NCBI RefSeq assembly: GCF_032062135.1
Contig: NC_092859.1
Span: forward strand, 154,869,211-154,933,210
Reading direction: 5' to 3'
DNA: 64,000 nt
From: Pyxicephalus adspersus
Lineage: Eukaryota > Chordata > Amphibia > Anura > Pyxicephalidae
Positions 1-13,429 of the stretch are shown here, piece after piece. Below the pieces are notes generated by a model. That model was given only the letters and a program-made list of their open reading frames with translations, did no database searches and had not been told where the DNA came from. Numbering within the stretch: the first letter of the stretch is position 1; each line of letters begins with the position of its first letter. Made by a program: the position numbers and the translations under genes.

Positions 1-39
1 CTTCATTCCTTCCTTAGTGAGCAATGCTCCTCCACTGAA

Positions 40-55
40 ATCTATCTATCTATCC

Positions 56-86
<31 letters not shown>

Positions 87-246
87 ATCTATCCCTATAT
101 CTATCTATCATCTATCTATCTATCTATCCATCTATCTATCTATCTATCTATCTATCATCTATCTATCCATCTATCTATCTATCTATCTATCTATCCCTCT
201 ATCTATCTATCTATCTATCTATCATCTATCTATCCATCTATCTATC

Positions 247-301
<55 letters not shown>

Positions 302-302
302 G
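40..302. repeat. (TCTA)n tetranucleotide microsatellite
   Basis: About 260 bp of TCTA repeats interrupted by occasional CATC and CCCT variants. The long frame through it encodes only Tyr-Leu-Ser-Ile repeats and is not a gene. Confidence 0.98.
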
Positions 303-1124
303 TATAGAGTACATGCAAAGTTTTCAATTAGAAGCACCCCACCTGAACCCTTTAGCAAAACATAAGGATTTTGCTAAAATAAATCAACTAAATATAATAT
401 TTGATACTTCAAACTAATTTTTCTGGAGATAAATGTATATGCTATCATTGCTATCTCTTTTAATAAAATGATATTTACCTGGCTGTCATGCTAATTCTAT
501 GGCTTCAGTGTTTTCAGCATTACACACCTGGAACAGGTTTGTAGATAAGAAGTTCTGACTTTATTAATTGCATGCTTGATGTAAATCTGTGAGCTAAGTT
601 ACAGGAAACTGATATCTTCAGCAAGTTCACCAAAGGCAGACTATATATTTCTTTTTACCCTGAACTGGGATATACACATATAATACAAGTTTTCTTTACT
701 CCAGTTTTCATATATTACTTTTAAAACAGCCATTGGCATGATATGAGACACATAGGCTGTGGATATTACTATTACAGATCGAATAAAACCAGAAAAATGC
801 TCAGAAGTTATATTCAGTTTCTAGATCATTGAAAATCTCATGCACATCAAAGGGGAGCAGGGAGCAAGAACCATGCTCCTTTATTCCCAGTTGTTGGAGC
901 CTCCCTTGCTATGGAGCCAGACATAAGTATTATACAGTTCACTTGGTGGGAATTTTCTGGTAATATTAAAAATACTGACAGATGAATCAATTAATGGAAG
1001 CATTATTTTTGTGTACATTGTCATTGTTGGGTCATGCATTTAGGAAAAGATAGCATCCTATTTAATTTCATTTCCTAATATCTTTGTACTCAGTCTTTTA
1101 AGAATCCTTGACCTCCCATTTGAT

Positions 1125-1350
1125 GAATCCTGCATTGTTATGGGGCAACACCACTTGGTAGAGCCAGTTGCATAGCTCTAATGATAATTTTAGTTGTTTA
1201 AACAGGTATTATTCTAAGCACTACTGTTTAGAGGATTTCCTTCCACTGGCCACCAATTTAGGAGATTTTATTCTCGTTGACCCCCCCAAAAATAATTTTA
1301 GTAAGTGTTCTCCAAGACCTCAAAATTATTTCAAGGGTTTCCATAGGTAA
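1125..1350 (+). repeat. hAT-type MITE fragment ('gttcctccagaggttgc' family)
   Basis: Shares the interior ggggcaacaccacttggtag / gccagttgc region and the right end aaaattatttcaagggtttc with the copies at 28745 and 33661. It is a decayed partial copy. Confidence 0.55.
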
Positions 1351-1764
1351 AAAAAAGGCTGGGATTGAGATAAATAACTATTCTAGTCCAATGGGGTAAT
1401 TAAACAAAGGTAACACTGTAGAGAGCATTAGATGGCCCCTGAACTATACATTTACAAAATGTTCCCCTGGGTTGAACATAGCAGCTGTTGGAGCTTCTTC
1501 TGGTGACCTGGGGTGCAGTTAGGTCAAAAATAAAACCAACCCTGATATGTAATGTCCACCAAGCAACTTCTTCTTCATTTGATTAGTATTAATGCTAAGA
1601 AGGTGTGTGCTTGTAATATATTTATATATTTTCTGCAGGCCAGGTATTGTTTTATGTACATCAATTCCAAATTATTAGTTGTATCATCATCAGGCCGGTT
1701 AAGGATGGACTAAGTAACACTTAGCTATTGGCAGAGCTTCTAGATTGCCAGCAAGGGTCTCCTC

Positions 1765-2244
1765 TAGGGATTAGCGAGATTGCCTCTGGCATTCTTGTGA
1801 AAAGTTCCTCAAACTTCCGTTGGGTCTGCGAAATTTCGGTAAACCGATTTCGCGGACCCATTGGAAGGTACAGGAAATCATTACAGGAGGATTCCCAGTG
1901 CTGCACTCATTCATTCATTCATCCGCTTGAGCGTCATCAGGATTTTCCTTTCCTCAGCCAATCAGAGAGCACCAGAGGTTTTTGAATGGGGAGACTCGTT
2001 CCCATTTAACCTCTAGTGCCAGGGATCGCACACTGAGCTGATCAATAAATGCAGCCGTGGCTGCATTCATTGATCAGCACAGCCCGTGGGACTTTTGTTT
2101 TTATTTTTTCGGAAAAAATTTTTAAGGAAAATTCGATCTTGATCGGCAAATTTACACCGGACATTCTCGCCCACATTTTCGGTAAGCGAGAATGACGGAA
2201 TTTGCTGCAAGATTGAGTTTAAAAATCTTGCATGCTCATCTCTA
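1765..2244. mobile_element. hAT-like non-autonomous element, copy A
   Basis: 480 bp. It starts TAGGGATTAGCGAGA and ends GCTCATCTCTA, imperfect terminal inverted repeats. The flanks are gtctcctc and gtctccac, an 8-bp target duplication with one mismatch, as expected for hAT. The interior has an inverted pair around a cctctagtgcc/atcgcacactgagctg module and an AT-rich segment with attcgatcttgatcgg. Confidence 0.8.
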
Positions 2245-2342
2245 GTCTCCACACTAGTACATAAACTGTTTTACTATTGTAGGAATAATAAAAACACATA
2301 TTTGGTATTATACACAAATTTTGGTAAACTACTACATACTTA

Positions 2343-2576
<234 letters not shown>

Positions 2577-2820
2577 TTATTTGAGCCACAAAAAACAAAG
2601 CTCAGGACCCCATTTACATTTTGCATAACATTCTAATAAACGCAAGTACATAGTAGATTGTGTACACTAGCTTTAGAATTTGTAGAGTGTTTTTGGCAAA
2701 TTCTACTTTTCCCCAGGTACCGCCATGTTCAAATCTTTCTGCCATTAGCATCTCCTACCTTGATCCTTGCGACACATCATCCATCCATTTCCATGCATGG
2801 GACCTTTGCTGAGGAGGCGA

Positions 2821-3030
2821 TGGGCCTGATTTAATAAAGTTCTCCAAGACTGGGGAGGATACACTATCATCAGTGAAGCTGGGTAATCTAGCAAACCTGG
2901 AATGGATCTGGTCCAGGGATCAAAACATTTGCTATCACTTTGAAGAATTCCATTCCATGTTTCCTGGGTCACCCAGCTTGACTGATGATATTGTATCCTT
3001 CCCAGCCTTGGAGAGTTTTAATAAATCAGA
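2821..3030. mobile_element. Foldback MITE, copy 1
   Basis: About 210 bp palindromic element. The left arm reads tgatttaataaagttctcca then gaagctgggtaatc. The right arm is its complement, ending gagagttttaataaatcaga. It belongs to a family with at least eight copies in the window. Confidence 0.85.
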
Positions 3031-3509
3031 CTATATCAAGGCAAGGTGCTCTGTACATAAACTTAGTCCATAAAGGAACGATAAACATGTGACTTCACCT
3101 TGCAAAATAATATATGTCAGCAATGGGAAAGCATTTTAAAATTAGGTTGTGTGTTAACATGATGCATAAGCTGACTATTATCAGTTGTATTGTTCCAAAG
3201 AAAATGTAAAAAAGTAGAAGAAAGTATTTCTCTATTCTTTTCCCTTGGTGACAACACACTCAAACCACAGTTGAGTGAATAAGTGTTGCCATGTGTTACT
3301 GGCAGGAGCTTCCAAATTAAAAAAGAAATAAAACCTTGTTGGCTGCAATATATGATATTTTTGGTCTTGGGTATAGATAGTTTTCACTTTGTTGTTAAAT
3401 TGTATTTTCTATCATATTGTATCTTGTTAGCGCCAAACCCTGTTCCTGTGTATAAATTCCAATACGCCAGGATAGAGTAAATAAACATACCACTACCTCC
3501 TTATAATGG

Positions 3510-3725
3510 AGGATGGATATTGGAAATGAGCACTGCACAGTCAGCAATGTTCATTCTATGGAGAGAAAGGATGAGCGGGAGGCACCTCGCTGCGTCCTAC
3601 CCCATAGGATACTCCTCAGGTCATTGGCTGTGATCCATCTTGGTTCCACTGGGTGATGTCGGGAAACAAATGTACAGCCGCTAGATTTTCAATGCCCAAG
3701 ACGATCAACAGTGTTAAACTGAAAT
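3510..3725 (+). repeat. Unnamed dispersed repeat, copy 1
   Basis: It matches 27277-27475 in order: gcaatgttcattctatggag, cacctcgctgcgtcctac, gctagattttcaatgccc, then agacgatcaacagtgt. I cannot assign a class. Confidence 0.6.
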
Positions 3726-5022
3726 CAAAAGCGTATGTATGGTAAGTATGGTATGGCTATTTTAAATCTGGCCCCATATGTGTAGATTGGGGTGTATAAT
3801 GCACCAGGACTTCAATCTTGTCTCTGATTGGCCATATTGATCATTTTGAGTTTTTGGGGCTATTTGTTCCTAATAAATCCTTTCTGCTGATGCTCCATGC
3901 AGAAAACACAACTGTATGACTACAAATGGCTGGGCATGAATAGGAAATGTTTGAGCTGCTTCACCTTCCTTCACAATCCCGGCTCATCTCGACTTGAATG
4001 ATTAGCAACAACAAAATAAAATACTTAACTGTCTTCCTGGGTACATTACATTCCTATAATAAATACTCCCTGTAATAATAATAAATGTCTCCTTCTGGAA
4101 AAGATCACTTGTAACTTCCAGCCAATTAGTTCTTGCACAATCAGTTTTACTATTAAAGGAAACCTAAACTACTACTAGTAAGACACTTCTTTTTTTGCGG
4201 TCTGCGTCCCACTAGGAAGATTTCCCTTGACTTCCTGTCTTTAGGACACAACAGGAAATAAGAGGAAATCTCTCACTAGGCAGTTTGCCCCGGGTGCCCC
4301 CATTGGAGGATCCAAATTCCCAATTTTCTTCATCTATTACTCTGTTGACAACTCAGAATGTTGTATTTGCCCCCACTTTGTGTCTTAGTGAGACAGAAAA
4401 ACACGTTTATCCCCTCCCTAATCTATCAAAAATCTAATAAAAAGCAGAAACTGCTGTTTTGCCGTAAAATGGTGGGTCAAGGATAAGACAAGTAGTAGGG
4501 TTGTGGTGTGGTTTACATTTCCCAACACCCATTAGGTGTGCCCACAGTTAACATGTATCTTTCACCCGAAGATACCCAAACGGAATGAATGGGGTAGTAG
4601 TGAGTGGTTCCGTACCACCCGCTGCTGGCTACTGCCCAATGTTGAAACTCATCAAGGACCAGCACAGTGGTTGGGAAGACCAAGTGGCTCGTCAAGGTGC
4701 CAACAAATGGGGCCTGCATAGGAAAACCTATTCCCTCAAACACCTGAACGTAGCCAAAGTCAAAATCACCACCTTTACACTGCACTGTCTAACTGATGAA
4801 TGAGCTGTCATCACTGCGTTGCAAACAGCTGGAGAGGTGCATTGGGGTGCCATTCAGAACGAAAAAAGCATTGCCATGTATTACACATGCATTACACTAT
4901 TTTGAAATAATTTGAAGCAGTTCTTAGAGAGAATTCTGCTACCAATGTGACAGAAATACAACTCCATAATGGGGCTGTATAGAGCATAATACTGATGGTA
5001 CAGATTTGGGTATTGTCTAGAT

Positions 5023-5275
5023 CAGTGTTTCCCAACCAGGGTTCCTCTAGAGATTGTTAGGGGTTCTATGAGCAATGAGCAGTTTGTGACTCCCAGGTCA
5101 ATTTAGGTGACACCAAAGATCTTTTTGGCTATCTGAAAGGGTAATTTTCCCAATGGTCAGCAATGTAAGAGGAATTCTTCTCCCTGACCACCACACTAAT
5201 ATATTGGGAGCTATGGATATAGTAAATATAGTAGGGGTACTTTAAGACCTAAAAGTTATTTCTTGGGGTCCTCCT
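5023..5275 (+). mobile_element. hAT-type MITE, 'gttcctccagaggttgc' family, copy 1
   Basis: It starts cagtgtttcccaaccagggt, a hAT-like CAG terminus, and contains gtgacaccaaagatcttttt and atgtaagaggaattcttctc. The right end is cctaaaagttatttcttggg. Confidence 0.75.
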
Positions 5276-6859
5276 AGGATAGTCTATCTTCTCTGGTCTT
5301 GGAGATGAAAAAATCAGACACATGCGTGGCAACATAGCACGTTAACAAGAATGCACCACTATACCAGGTTACTAGGCTTTAGGAGTGTAAAAAACATTGC
5401 ATATGCACTGCAGTGCACCATTGGCAGGGTTGAAGAATAGACTGCAATGGCTGTTGTAATTCTAGAGCTGATGGGGAGTTATTTCCCTACTCATCTTACA
5501 TTCATCATAGACATAATCCTATATGGTGACCCCAAAAAAAAGCCAGTAGGTGATTTACCAAAGTAGCTACTCCCCCTGAGTATATGTTAACCTACAACCA
5601 TAACCTAGCCTCCTCTCATTCCAGTGCTGCAATTCTTTTCTTTCTTCATTTGCCTAAGTTCTATCAATTGTGCCAGCTCCATTACTTCTAGCCCTGGGGT
5701 GACAACATTCCTATGTGGAGCAACGTTGGAACCCTTGGATGTGCTGTGGACTACAAGCTTTGTGCCAACACACATCCAGCACGCACAGCTTTATAGATCA
5801 TTTACAGCTTCATGCCGCCCACAATACCAATAATTGACTGCAGCTCATAGTGGCTCTATTGGCTCGAAGAAAGAGAAGGAGCAGGTGCACAAAGCCAAAG
5901 TAGCCTTAGGTAACAAAGCAGATGTGCACGGCACATAAAGTTTAAGAAAACAAAAGCTACTTTTAAAATATAAGTTTATAACATGAACAAAGTGGTGTGC
6001 CTAATAGGCATGCATAATATATTATGTTTTTTGAGGGAAGTTGTTAAATGTACTTTGACGGAACAGTCAATTTTTTGGTAAATTCGGCTATTTATCTATC
6101 TCTCTTGTATTTGCCTTCACTGCACATAAAAAGAGGATTTTTTCCAGTGTTCTTTTGCTTTGTATGTATTTTATTCTTGATATTTCCCCATCCCTCCCCT
6201 CTCTTCCAGGCATAGACATAAGTTCTCACAACAGGAAATGCCAGGAGTCAGGAGATCTTCATCCCAGACCCAAGACACGGATGGAGATTCGGTACCTGCC
6301 AGGCAGGGTGGGAGCTGTCATAACAATCTCATTGTACTGTTTATGAGCAGTGACCGGGAGCTATAGCTGAGCTTATTAGGTGATAATAAACACATTACTC
6401 CTCCAACACACAACTCGTAATTCAGCCACGGGTCAGAGGATGGCCACCATTTAACATGGCTGTATTTCAGTGCAGGTGAATGAGCTGCTGATTGGCACAT
6501 TGTTGGAAGCTCTTGGGAACAATTCATCCAATCTTGCTGGTGTTCTTCCTAGACGATGAGTAGGAGCTGCAGAATTATACTAAAAGCCTTTTTTATTTCT
6601 CAAAGCTGAAGTTTATTTTGTTCATTTTGTGCCATACATGGTTCCTCTTTTCCCTTCATTCACATGATAATGAAATATTAGACTCAGTGATGCCGTCACT
6701 GGGTATCTGTGCTTGTTGTGCAGTGCAAGCAGATGCAGAAAGCCTTAGATAATGTCTACATATGATGCTGAGCATCCATGATTGAATGATCTGAAATAAA
6801 ATGAAATCCAACAAAAGGGGTAGGCCAGGAATAGATAAGCTGGGGAGGAATGGTATGGA

Positions 6860-7137
6860 TCAGCAGTTGCCAAACGGTGGTCTGCAAGAAAATTTTGGTG
6901 GTCCATGACTCTGGCCGGTGCACCCCCCCCAGCGGAGTCAAGAGAAGGACTGTGCTGAGGGGGGGGGGCGCATCAGCCAGAAACACAGACCACATCCACC
7001 GTACAGCTTGTAGGCTCGGGGCAGTGGGAGAGTTGTCTCTGTACCGGAGTGGGCAGGTTCTGTCATTATGACGTCACTCTGGGGAAAGTTTATTCCACTT
7101 TGAGTGACACATGGTCCGAAAAGGTGGGCTACCACTG
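6860..7137. mobile_element. hAT-type MITE
   Basis: The left end is CAGCAGTTGCCAAACGG and the right end is the complement of CAGTGGTAGCCCACCTTTTC. These resemble hAT termini. The possible 8-bp flanks gtatggat and gtctaaat match at five positions. The interior is GC-rich and has poly-C/poly-G runs of eight to nine. Confidence 0.55.
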
Positions 7138-7834
7138 GTCTAAATGGTCCTCTAGCTAGGAAGTGGGGCCCCAACTCTATCCGACTTGCAGCAGCACAGC
7201 AAGCAATTTCAGTACAAATGCTGACTGTGCTGTTCTGTTCACACTGTCTGTACTGTAATTCCCACCAAATATCCTACTTGGGTTTTCTTGGACATTTCAA
7301 CTTGCTCCCAAGACAAACTGCTAAGTTAGTTGACTTCAAGCCAAACTATTTTTAAATCTGTAATAATACAAACAAAAAACTCACAAAGGATTATGTTACA
7401 GTAGTCTGCATTTGTAAATCTTACGTTACGCAGGTCTCCAGAGGGTTATTATTAATATAATACTGGGAAAAGGGGGAGGCAGGATTTCTGTTGGTGTGTG
7501 TTTGCTGGAGAAGGCATTGGTTTTTGTGTTTTTTTTTTAAGTAGGAAAGATTGGTGGAAATTCTTGATGCTGGAGCATTTTGTTTGGGGTGGAGGATTTT
7601 TACTGGGGGTGGTAGGAATTTTTGATAAGGGGGGGAGGGTTGGCTAAATATTATCATAATTGTATATTTGTTATTCATATATTGTCACATTCATCAGTCT
7701 GTTGCCTCCATAAAACCGTAATGGCCTGTTTATTGCCCCTACGTAGTCAAAATTGCCACATATTGTCACGTTTGTACATGTGTTACATATTATCAGGTGA
7801 GGACATAGGAAGATGCAAAATGCGCTACTGTACA

Positions 7835-7960
7835 ATGCCCTGGACCCCCTCAGCCAACAGGGCCCAACTCAGGGGTCTCAAGTCAATTTGGTGCGGGAGG
7901 TTCAAATCAGTTCTGCACAGGGGTCTGCTGTTGGCTACATTCACCACTGCATACTATAAC
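7835..7960. repeat. Short dispersed repeat shared with 62595-62700
   Basis: It reads gaccccctcagccaacaggg then cagttctgcacaggggtctg and gttggctacattcacc. An inverted copy lies near the right end of the window. Confidence 0.6.
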
Positions 7961-10104
7961 AACTGAGCTATATTATATCCTCATATTGTAATGATTGCCT
8001 ATTTTTCTGCTTGCATATTTAATATCCAACAGCTGACTGATTGTTTTCAGTGTATTTAATGCAATTGCTCATTTGCAGCCCATGTATTGCCAGGCTAGCC
8101 ATTTGTTAATATATTATGATAAAATGCAAGGCTAGTAAAACCTAATTTTTAATTGTTTCACCCGAATCCCCCTTTATAGTGCTCCACAGTGCCTCAGTGC
8201 CATAACACATTAAAATGCATAGACACAAATGATCAGCAGGGTTAGGGATTGGACTTATTTGTATTGCATTAAAATGCATTGACAGTCCATTGAAAACCAA
8301 TACACACCCCATTCGGAGACTGCCAGGTAAAGCAAACAATACAACCATTCCTACTCATTAAAAATAGATAAATGCAGAAATGTTGAGATGGAATGTTATT
8401 GTACATTCTTCCCTGTGTGTGTTCTGTATAGCTATACATATACATGATGATTACAGAAAGGAGAAGCAGGAAGGAATAGATCTAACCCTCCTGCTGCTTT
8501 CTTGGAGCTATTGTGCACGATTACCATTATAAAGAAATCTGAGGACAGATACTGTTCCATTTATCCCAAAAAATATTCTTGCATGGCATGGAGAAGACTG
8601 CACTATGCAAAAAATGTTAGATCTTCATGGTGTTTTTCAACGCATACCAGCTGAAAACTAATGAGTTAGAAGCTTTCCATTCCCTCTCCGTTCCATAAAG
8701 CGTTCGCCCCATCTGCTTCTAATCTGTAAACCCCACTCACTATTTTCCTCCCAGTAATAAGAAGTGGAAAACTGACTTTCATTTTTTTTCTAACCAATAT
8801 CTGGCAGAACGTTTACTCTGAGAAACCTAAACAATCAACCAAGAAAAAAAAAGTTTGCAAATGATTTTCTAAGTATGAAGTTAGTCAGAGGAATGCCGCT
8901 GGGGGCTTACCAACAATACAAATACCATGCAAGATTGCTAATGTTAAACCGGACTTGGATGATTGTTAGTTTACTAGAGTAATATGTATTATAAATAATT
9001 GCCTTTTTCTCATTAAAAATACGTGTTTTTATCTTTTTGTTGTATCAATGCTGTTGATGTGCTGCAGCCCATTTCCAAACATTTCTCAATGACTTTTGTG
9101 GAAAATTCACAAGTATCATTTACCACAAGTTACACATTCTCCTAAAATGCAGGTCAAGCCTCTGCTGTCATTTTGACAGCTAGGATTTGCCAGCAGTAGT
9201 GTCCAAGAATCAGCTCCAGGGGACAAGGAGCGAAGTGCAGGAGATATGACCTACAAAGTTTTCTGGAACATACCTTGTAGGCTTAAAGTAGAACTGAACC
9301 ATATTATACTCACCTGCCCCCATTACATTGCAGCTGCCACCATTGTATTCCTTCTACATGTTGAGATCTTCGACTATCTTGCATGGCCAGGCTTGTTATC
9401 AGGAGGTTGAAGAAGCTGATTTTTAATACCAAATATAGTCTCATAATATGTTTCTGGTTTAAGGTCAGGAAGTGATTAATATATTGGCGATAGTTATCAA
9501 CAGAGGTAATAAAGATTAGCTATTTTTCCTCCAAGGGAGAAGAAATGGTCAGTGGCTACTTGTGCAAACTGGAATGTGTGCAAAAAACCACTGTTTACCT
9601 AAATAATTTGAAATTGCACTATAAAGAAAAGTAACGTTAAGGCTATGTTCAGTTACGTACTGAGGTTCTGGTGTGATTATTGCTTTCCCATGCTCAGGAA
9701 CCAGGCTACATGTAACATTTTACCCACAGCTGTCCATAGGGGCAGAATCAGTGGTGTAAGTACTGGTCAATGCCACTTGCTGTCAAATGTTCAAATACTG
9801 AATACAGTTCATTAAGAACTAGTGTTTGGAACTGACAATCAACTGGCAAAGTGCCAGCTACCAGGAGCCACCTGGGAACTACTGCTCTCCCCATATGTCT
9901 AAATGTATCTGTTTTCTCCTTTTGCTTACATTTGGATGTCTGGGAAAGTTGGAAGGATGTTTGGGGTTATTGTGGAGTTATTGGCAATCACTGAAAATAC
10001 ACAGGATGGTATTAGGAAATGCTTATCTGTGTGCCACTGAAGTATTTCAAGCCCTGTTTATGCCCTCTGATAAGCAGCTTGCAGCACCCCCTACTTCCCT
10101 TTAG

Positions 10105-10660
10105 CCGTGCAGCCTGAGACGTGTCTTCTCAGCATCCCCGGCACATTCTCTGGGGCTGTGCACAGCTAAGGGGGATTGGTCCCTGGCTTTATCTTGCCTT
10201 GCCATTGGCTGCCAGGACTTTATAGTCTTTCTGCTTACAGCCACCAGTGTTAGGCTTGGCTGACCTGCTGCTAGTCCGTTACTTCTTAGATTGACCTTTG
10301 CCGACCCTGCCTGTTTTTGATCCTACAATTGTATAATGCCTAGACTAACCTTATGTCTGTGACCCCAACTCTGCTTTGTCTTTACCATTGTTGTCGTTGT
10401 TTGGTGGACAAATTACCTGTATTTGACCTTTGGCTCTGTATTCTGGACTTTCCTCTGCTGGACTTTCCTGTACTGTATTATCTTTGGACTCCTGGTCCTC
10501 TGTCAGTCCTTCCCCAGATACCATCCCTTGCAAACAGAAGTCCTGGGGCAACCAAGTGCTCAGAAGGCATCTAACATCCCTAGGCTGAGCAGGGGCTTTG
10601 CTATAGGTAAAGAGTGCGGAAATAGATTAGGGGACTGGCATCTGGGGAGCATTGGCACTG
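10105..10660 (+). repeat. Dispersed repeat, possible solo LTR
   Basis: Shares a long stretch with 22200-22515, including ggactttcctctgctggact, ctcctggtcctctgtcagtc and cagaagtcctggggcaacca. A ggactttatagtc segment upstream could be a TATA-type promoter. The lack of internal genes and the style suggest an LTR, but I saw no TG/CA ends or target duplication. Confidence 0.45.
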
Positions 10661-10816
10661 GACCAGGACCTTAAAGATGGAAAGCGCAGGTTCAGAGGGC
10701 TGGCTACTGCTGTTGACGATGGAAAATTGACCTTAGAATTACTCTGCAGCTTATCACGTTTCAGAGAATTTAATGGTAAGTATGTACATACTAGGCAATG
10801 TTTAAGTAATTTTACT

Positions 10817-10932
10817 TCTAATTCTGACAAATATACTTCCTACAGAATGCTTTTATCTCTGTTTGTGCCCAGAAGAATGGGACGATCATTGATGAGTATC
10901 CAGGATCAGCATCAATTCTTGACAGCGATACA
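10817..10932 (+). repeat. Direct repeat, unit 1 of 2
   Basis: About 115 bp. It reads aattctgacaaatatacttc then gcccagaagaatgggacgat and cagcatcaattcttgacagc. It is repeated at 11214-11330, with a foldback MITE between. Confidence 0.8.
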
Positions 10933-10934
10933 TG

Positions 10935-11096
10935 TACCTGGGTGATCCAGCAAACTTGGAGTAGAAGTCATTTCCAATTATTTGGCAACTTTTTTTTAAT
11001 CCTTGATCAAATCTATTCCAGGTTTGATGGTTCACCCAGGTACTTCCATGACAGCTTACCTTTTCCTGTCTTGGGGAGCTTTAATAAATCAGGCTC
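10935..11096. mobile_element. Foldback MITE, copy 2 (left end missing)
   Basis: It begins inside the left arm at acctgggtgatccagcaaac and ends gagctttaataaatcagg. It sits between two direct copies of a 115-bp segment (10817-10932 and 11214-11330). Confidence 0.75.
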
Positions 11097-11213
11097 AATC
11101 TGCCTAATAGATCCCCCTATCCCCCTAAAAGCTCTGAGTTATTAAGATCTGGACGCCACCAAACCTATTGTGTTACAGTATATGGCACTCATATACTGTA
11201 ATTTTTTTTTTTA

Positions 11214-11330
11214 ATTCTGACAAATACATTTTTTACAGAAATCTTTTATCTCCTTTTCTGCCCAGAAGAATGGGATCATCATTGTTGGGTATCCCAGGTC
11301 AGCATCAATTCCTCGACAGGAATACATGTA
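11214..11330 (+). repeat. Direct repeat, unit 2 of 2
   Basis: It reads aattctgacaaatacatttt then gcccagaagaatgggatcat and cagcatcaattcctcgacag. It is roughly 85-90 percent identical by eye to unit 1. Confidence 0.8.
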
Positions 11331-12151
11331 CATAGATGTCGCGACCATGTAAACCTTTTTCAGCAATCTAAACTTTTTTGGCAGTATTTACTGGTTGTCA
11401 GATTTCCCCACACTTCCGCTTCTTATTTTGCGTTTTTCCAATATGTAACAAACATCCCAGAAGAATCACTAAGGAAGCAGAAACTAAGGAAAGGCTTTCT
11501 CCCATGTGCAGCAAAGTGATCATTCTCCCAGACTGCTCTATTGAGGTCTAGTAACTGTTACTTGAAAGAAATCAGTAACTGTTTTTTAATGATAAAAGTT
11601 TTTTTGCCGTTACTGTTTTGTGGTATGCCAAGAACAAAATTACACACACTCGTAAAGTTATTAATAGGTTCACCTTAAATTCTGCGGCTGGCGCGCACGT
11701 GGCCAGGGGTGGCCAGACAAAGCAAATATTATATGAAAAAAAAATAATAGGTTGTAGATTTTCTACTTTGATGTTGCGTCTCCACTTACCCTAATGCCCT
11801 GGGACCTAGGCCAAGAATCCCATATGCTAAATACATTCTTGTTGGCTGGGTTGGGTTGTTCCATGTATCAAAATATCACAGAGATTTCGGGGATTTTGTT
11901 AAATAGCTGGAGGTTTGAGTGAGATTTGCTACCTTTGAAGCGTTTCTTAAAAAAAAAAAAAAAAAAATTTCCATTTCTATTGTAGCACACCTGATTGGAT
12001 CCCAGTGCAGCTCCTCCTCCGCCCCGTAGTGCCGTAGAGGGTTTCCCCTACTCATCTTCCTTTTACTTTTTTGTTTGACTATCGGTAGTTAGGAAAGGAA
12101 GGTCTCTATAAACTCTAAATGGAGATTTGACGCTTACATGGACCTGAGGAC

Positions 12152-13048
12152 TAGTGTTGGTCGAATATCTCACTATTCGTTTTGACATTCGTTTTGACAG
12201 CTATTCTATTGAACAGAGAGATATTGTTCGGGTTATCGAATGCCGAATTCCAACAACATTAAAGTCAATGGTGGGAGAATTTGGGTTATTTTTAGAGACT
12301 GTGATATCCTGTGAAGAACTGCAAGAACAATCAGGGAAGCAGAGCTGACTTGCTCTTGCAGTCCTGTACTAGTTGTATGTGTTTTTGGATAGAGGTTCTC
12401 TATCCAAGAACACAGATAGTCCTGTATTAGGGAGTCTAGGAATAGGGATAGTGCTCCCTGATTGGCTGGGGAAAGCTTTCCTCAGCCAATCAGGGAGCAC
12501 TAGAGGTTTTGAATGGGGGAGACTTGTCCCCATTTAACCTCTAGTGCAGCGGATTGCACACTGTTGCCAATGAATGCAACCACGGCCACATCCATTAAGA
12601 ATATCCCCGGGGCACTGGAGGCTAAATGAGGAGAATTTTCCCCATTCATTCACTTCTAGTGCTCTGAGATTGGCTGGGGAAAGGAAAATCCTGATGACAC
12701 TGCAGCTGTCATCAGGGTTTACCTTTCCTCAGCCACTCACAGAGCGTTAGAGGTGATGAATAGGGAGACATGTCCTCATTTGAACTCCAGGGCCCGGGAA
12801 TCCCACACTGACAAGGAGGATTCCCACGGCTGCACATCCTGTCATTGTGGGATAACCTGTAAAAAAATAAAAGGTAGTTACACAAATCACACACATTTAA
12901 AAAATTATTTTACCAATAATTTTTTTTTTACAAATTTTTATGAATGTGCACCATCGAATCCCGTGTTTTTCGGGTCGGGTCTATCCGAATTCGAACAGCC
13001 ATATTCGGGTCGAATATAAGGACAACCAGAATTCGAACACCAACATTA
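12152..13048. mobile_element. hAT-like non-autonomous element, copy B
   Basis: 897 bp. The ends are TAGTGTTGGTCGAATA and the complement of TAATGTTGGTGTTCGAAT. The 8-bp target duplication ctgaggac is perfect on both sides. The ends differ from those of copies A, C, D and E, but the interior shares the modules ctcagccaatcagggagcac, cctctagtgc and atcgcacactg. It is therefore a related or recombined family member. Confidence 0.85.
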
Positions 13049-13429
13049 CTGAGGACACTTCTTCTGCCCAATGAGACAGCATTGGATGCCTCAGCAGCCA
13101 ATCACTAAGCACCAGCTCTGGAAGTACCAAATACATATCCTTACCCTCTGCAACCAACTGGAAGAGCAGATAGAGAAATATGGACTTCATTAGTTAAACC
13201 ATAACTAAATTCTTCCTTCATTTAGCTCTTCTACCTATTCCCGCATTGCAATGGCCACAAGCTCCCTTGCCAAAACTTTGACTCAGTCTTCTTCCATGTT
13301 AGGCAACTTTGTCTTTTATGACTGTAAGACTGGGATTCCATAGGCAGGACTTACTCATTAAAAAGTGGTACTATTACAAAAAAAAAGGAGGAAAGCTGTT
13401 GATCCTTGCATGATCCTGGATACTGAGCC

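Noticed and set aside
17..307. 96-codon open frame in the first 300 bp
   Set aside because: It is a translation of the TCTA microsatellite and encodes only a Tyr/Leu/Ser/Ile repeat.
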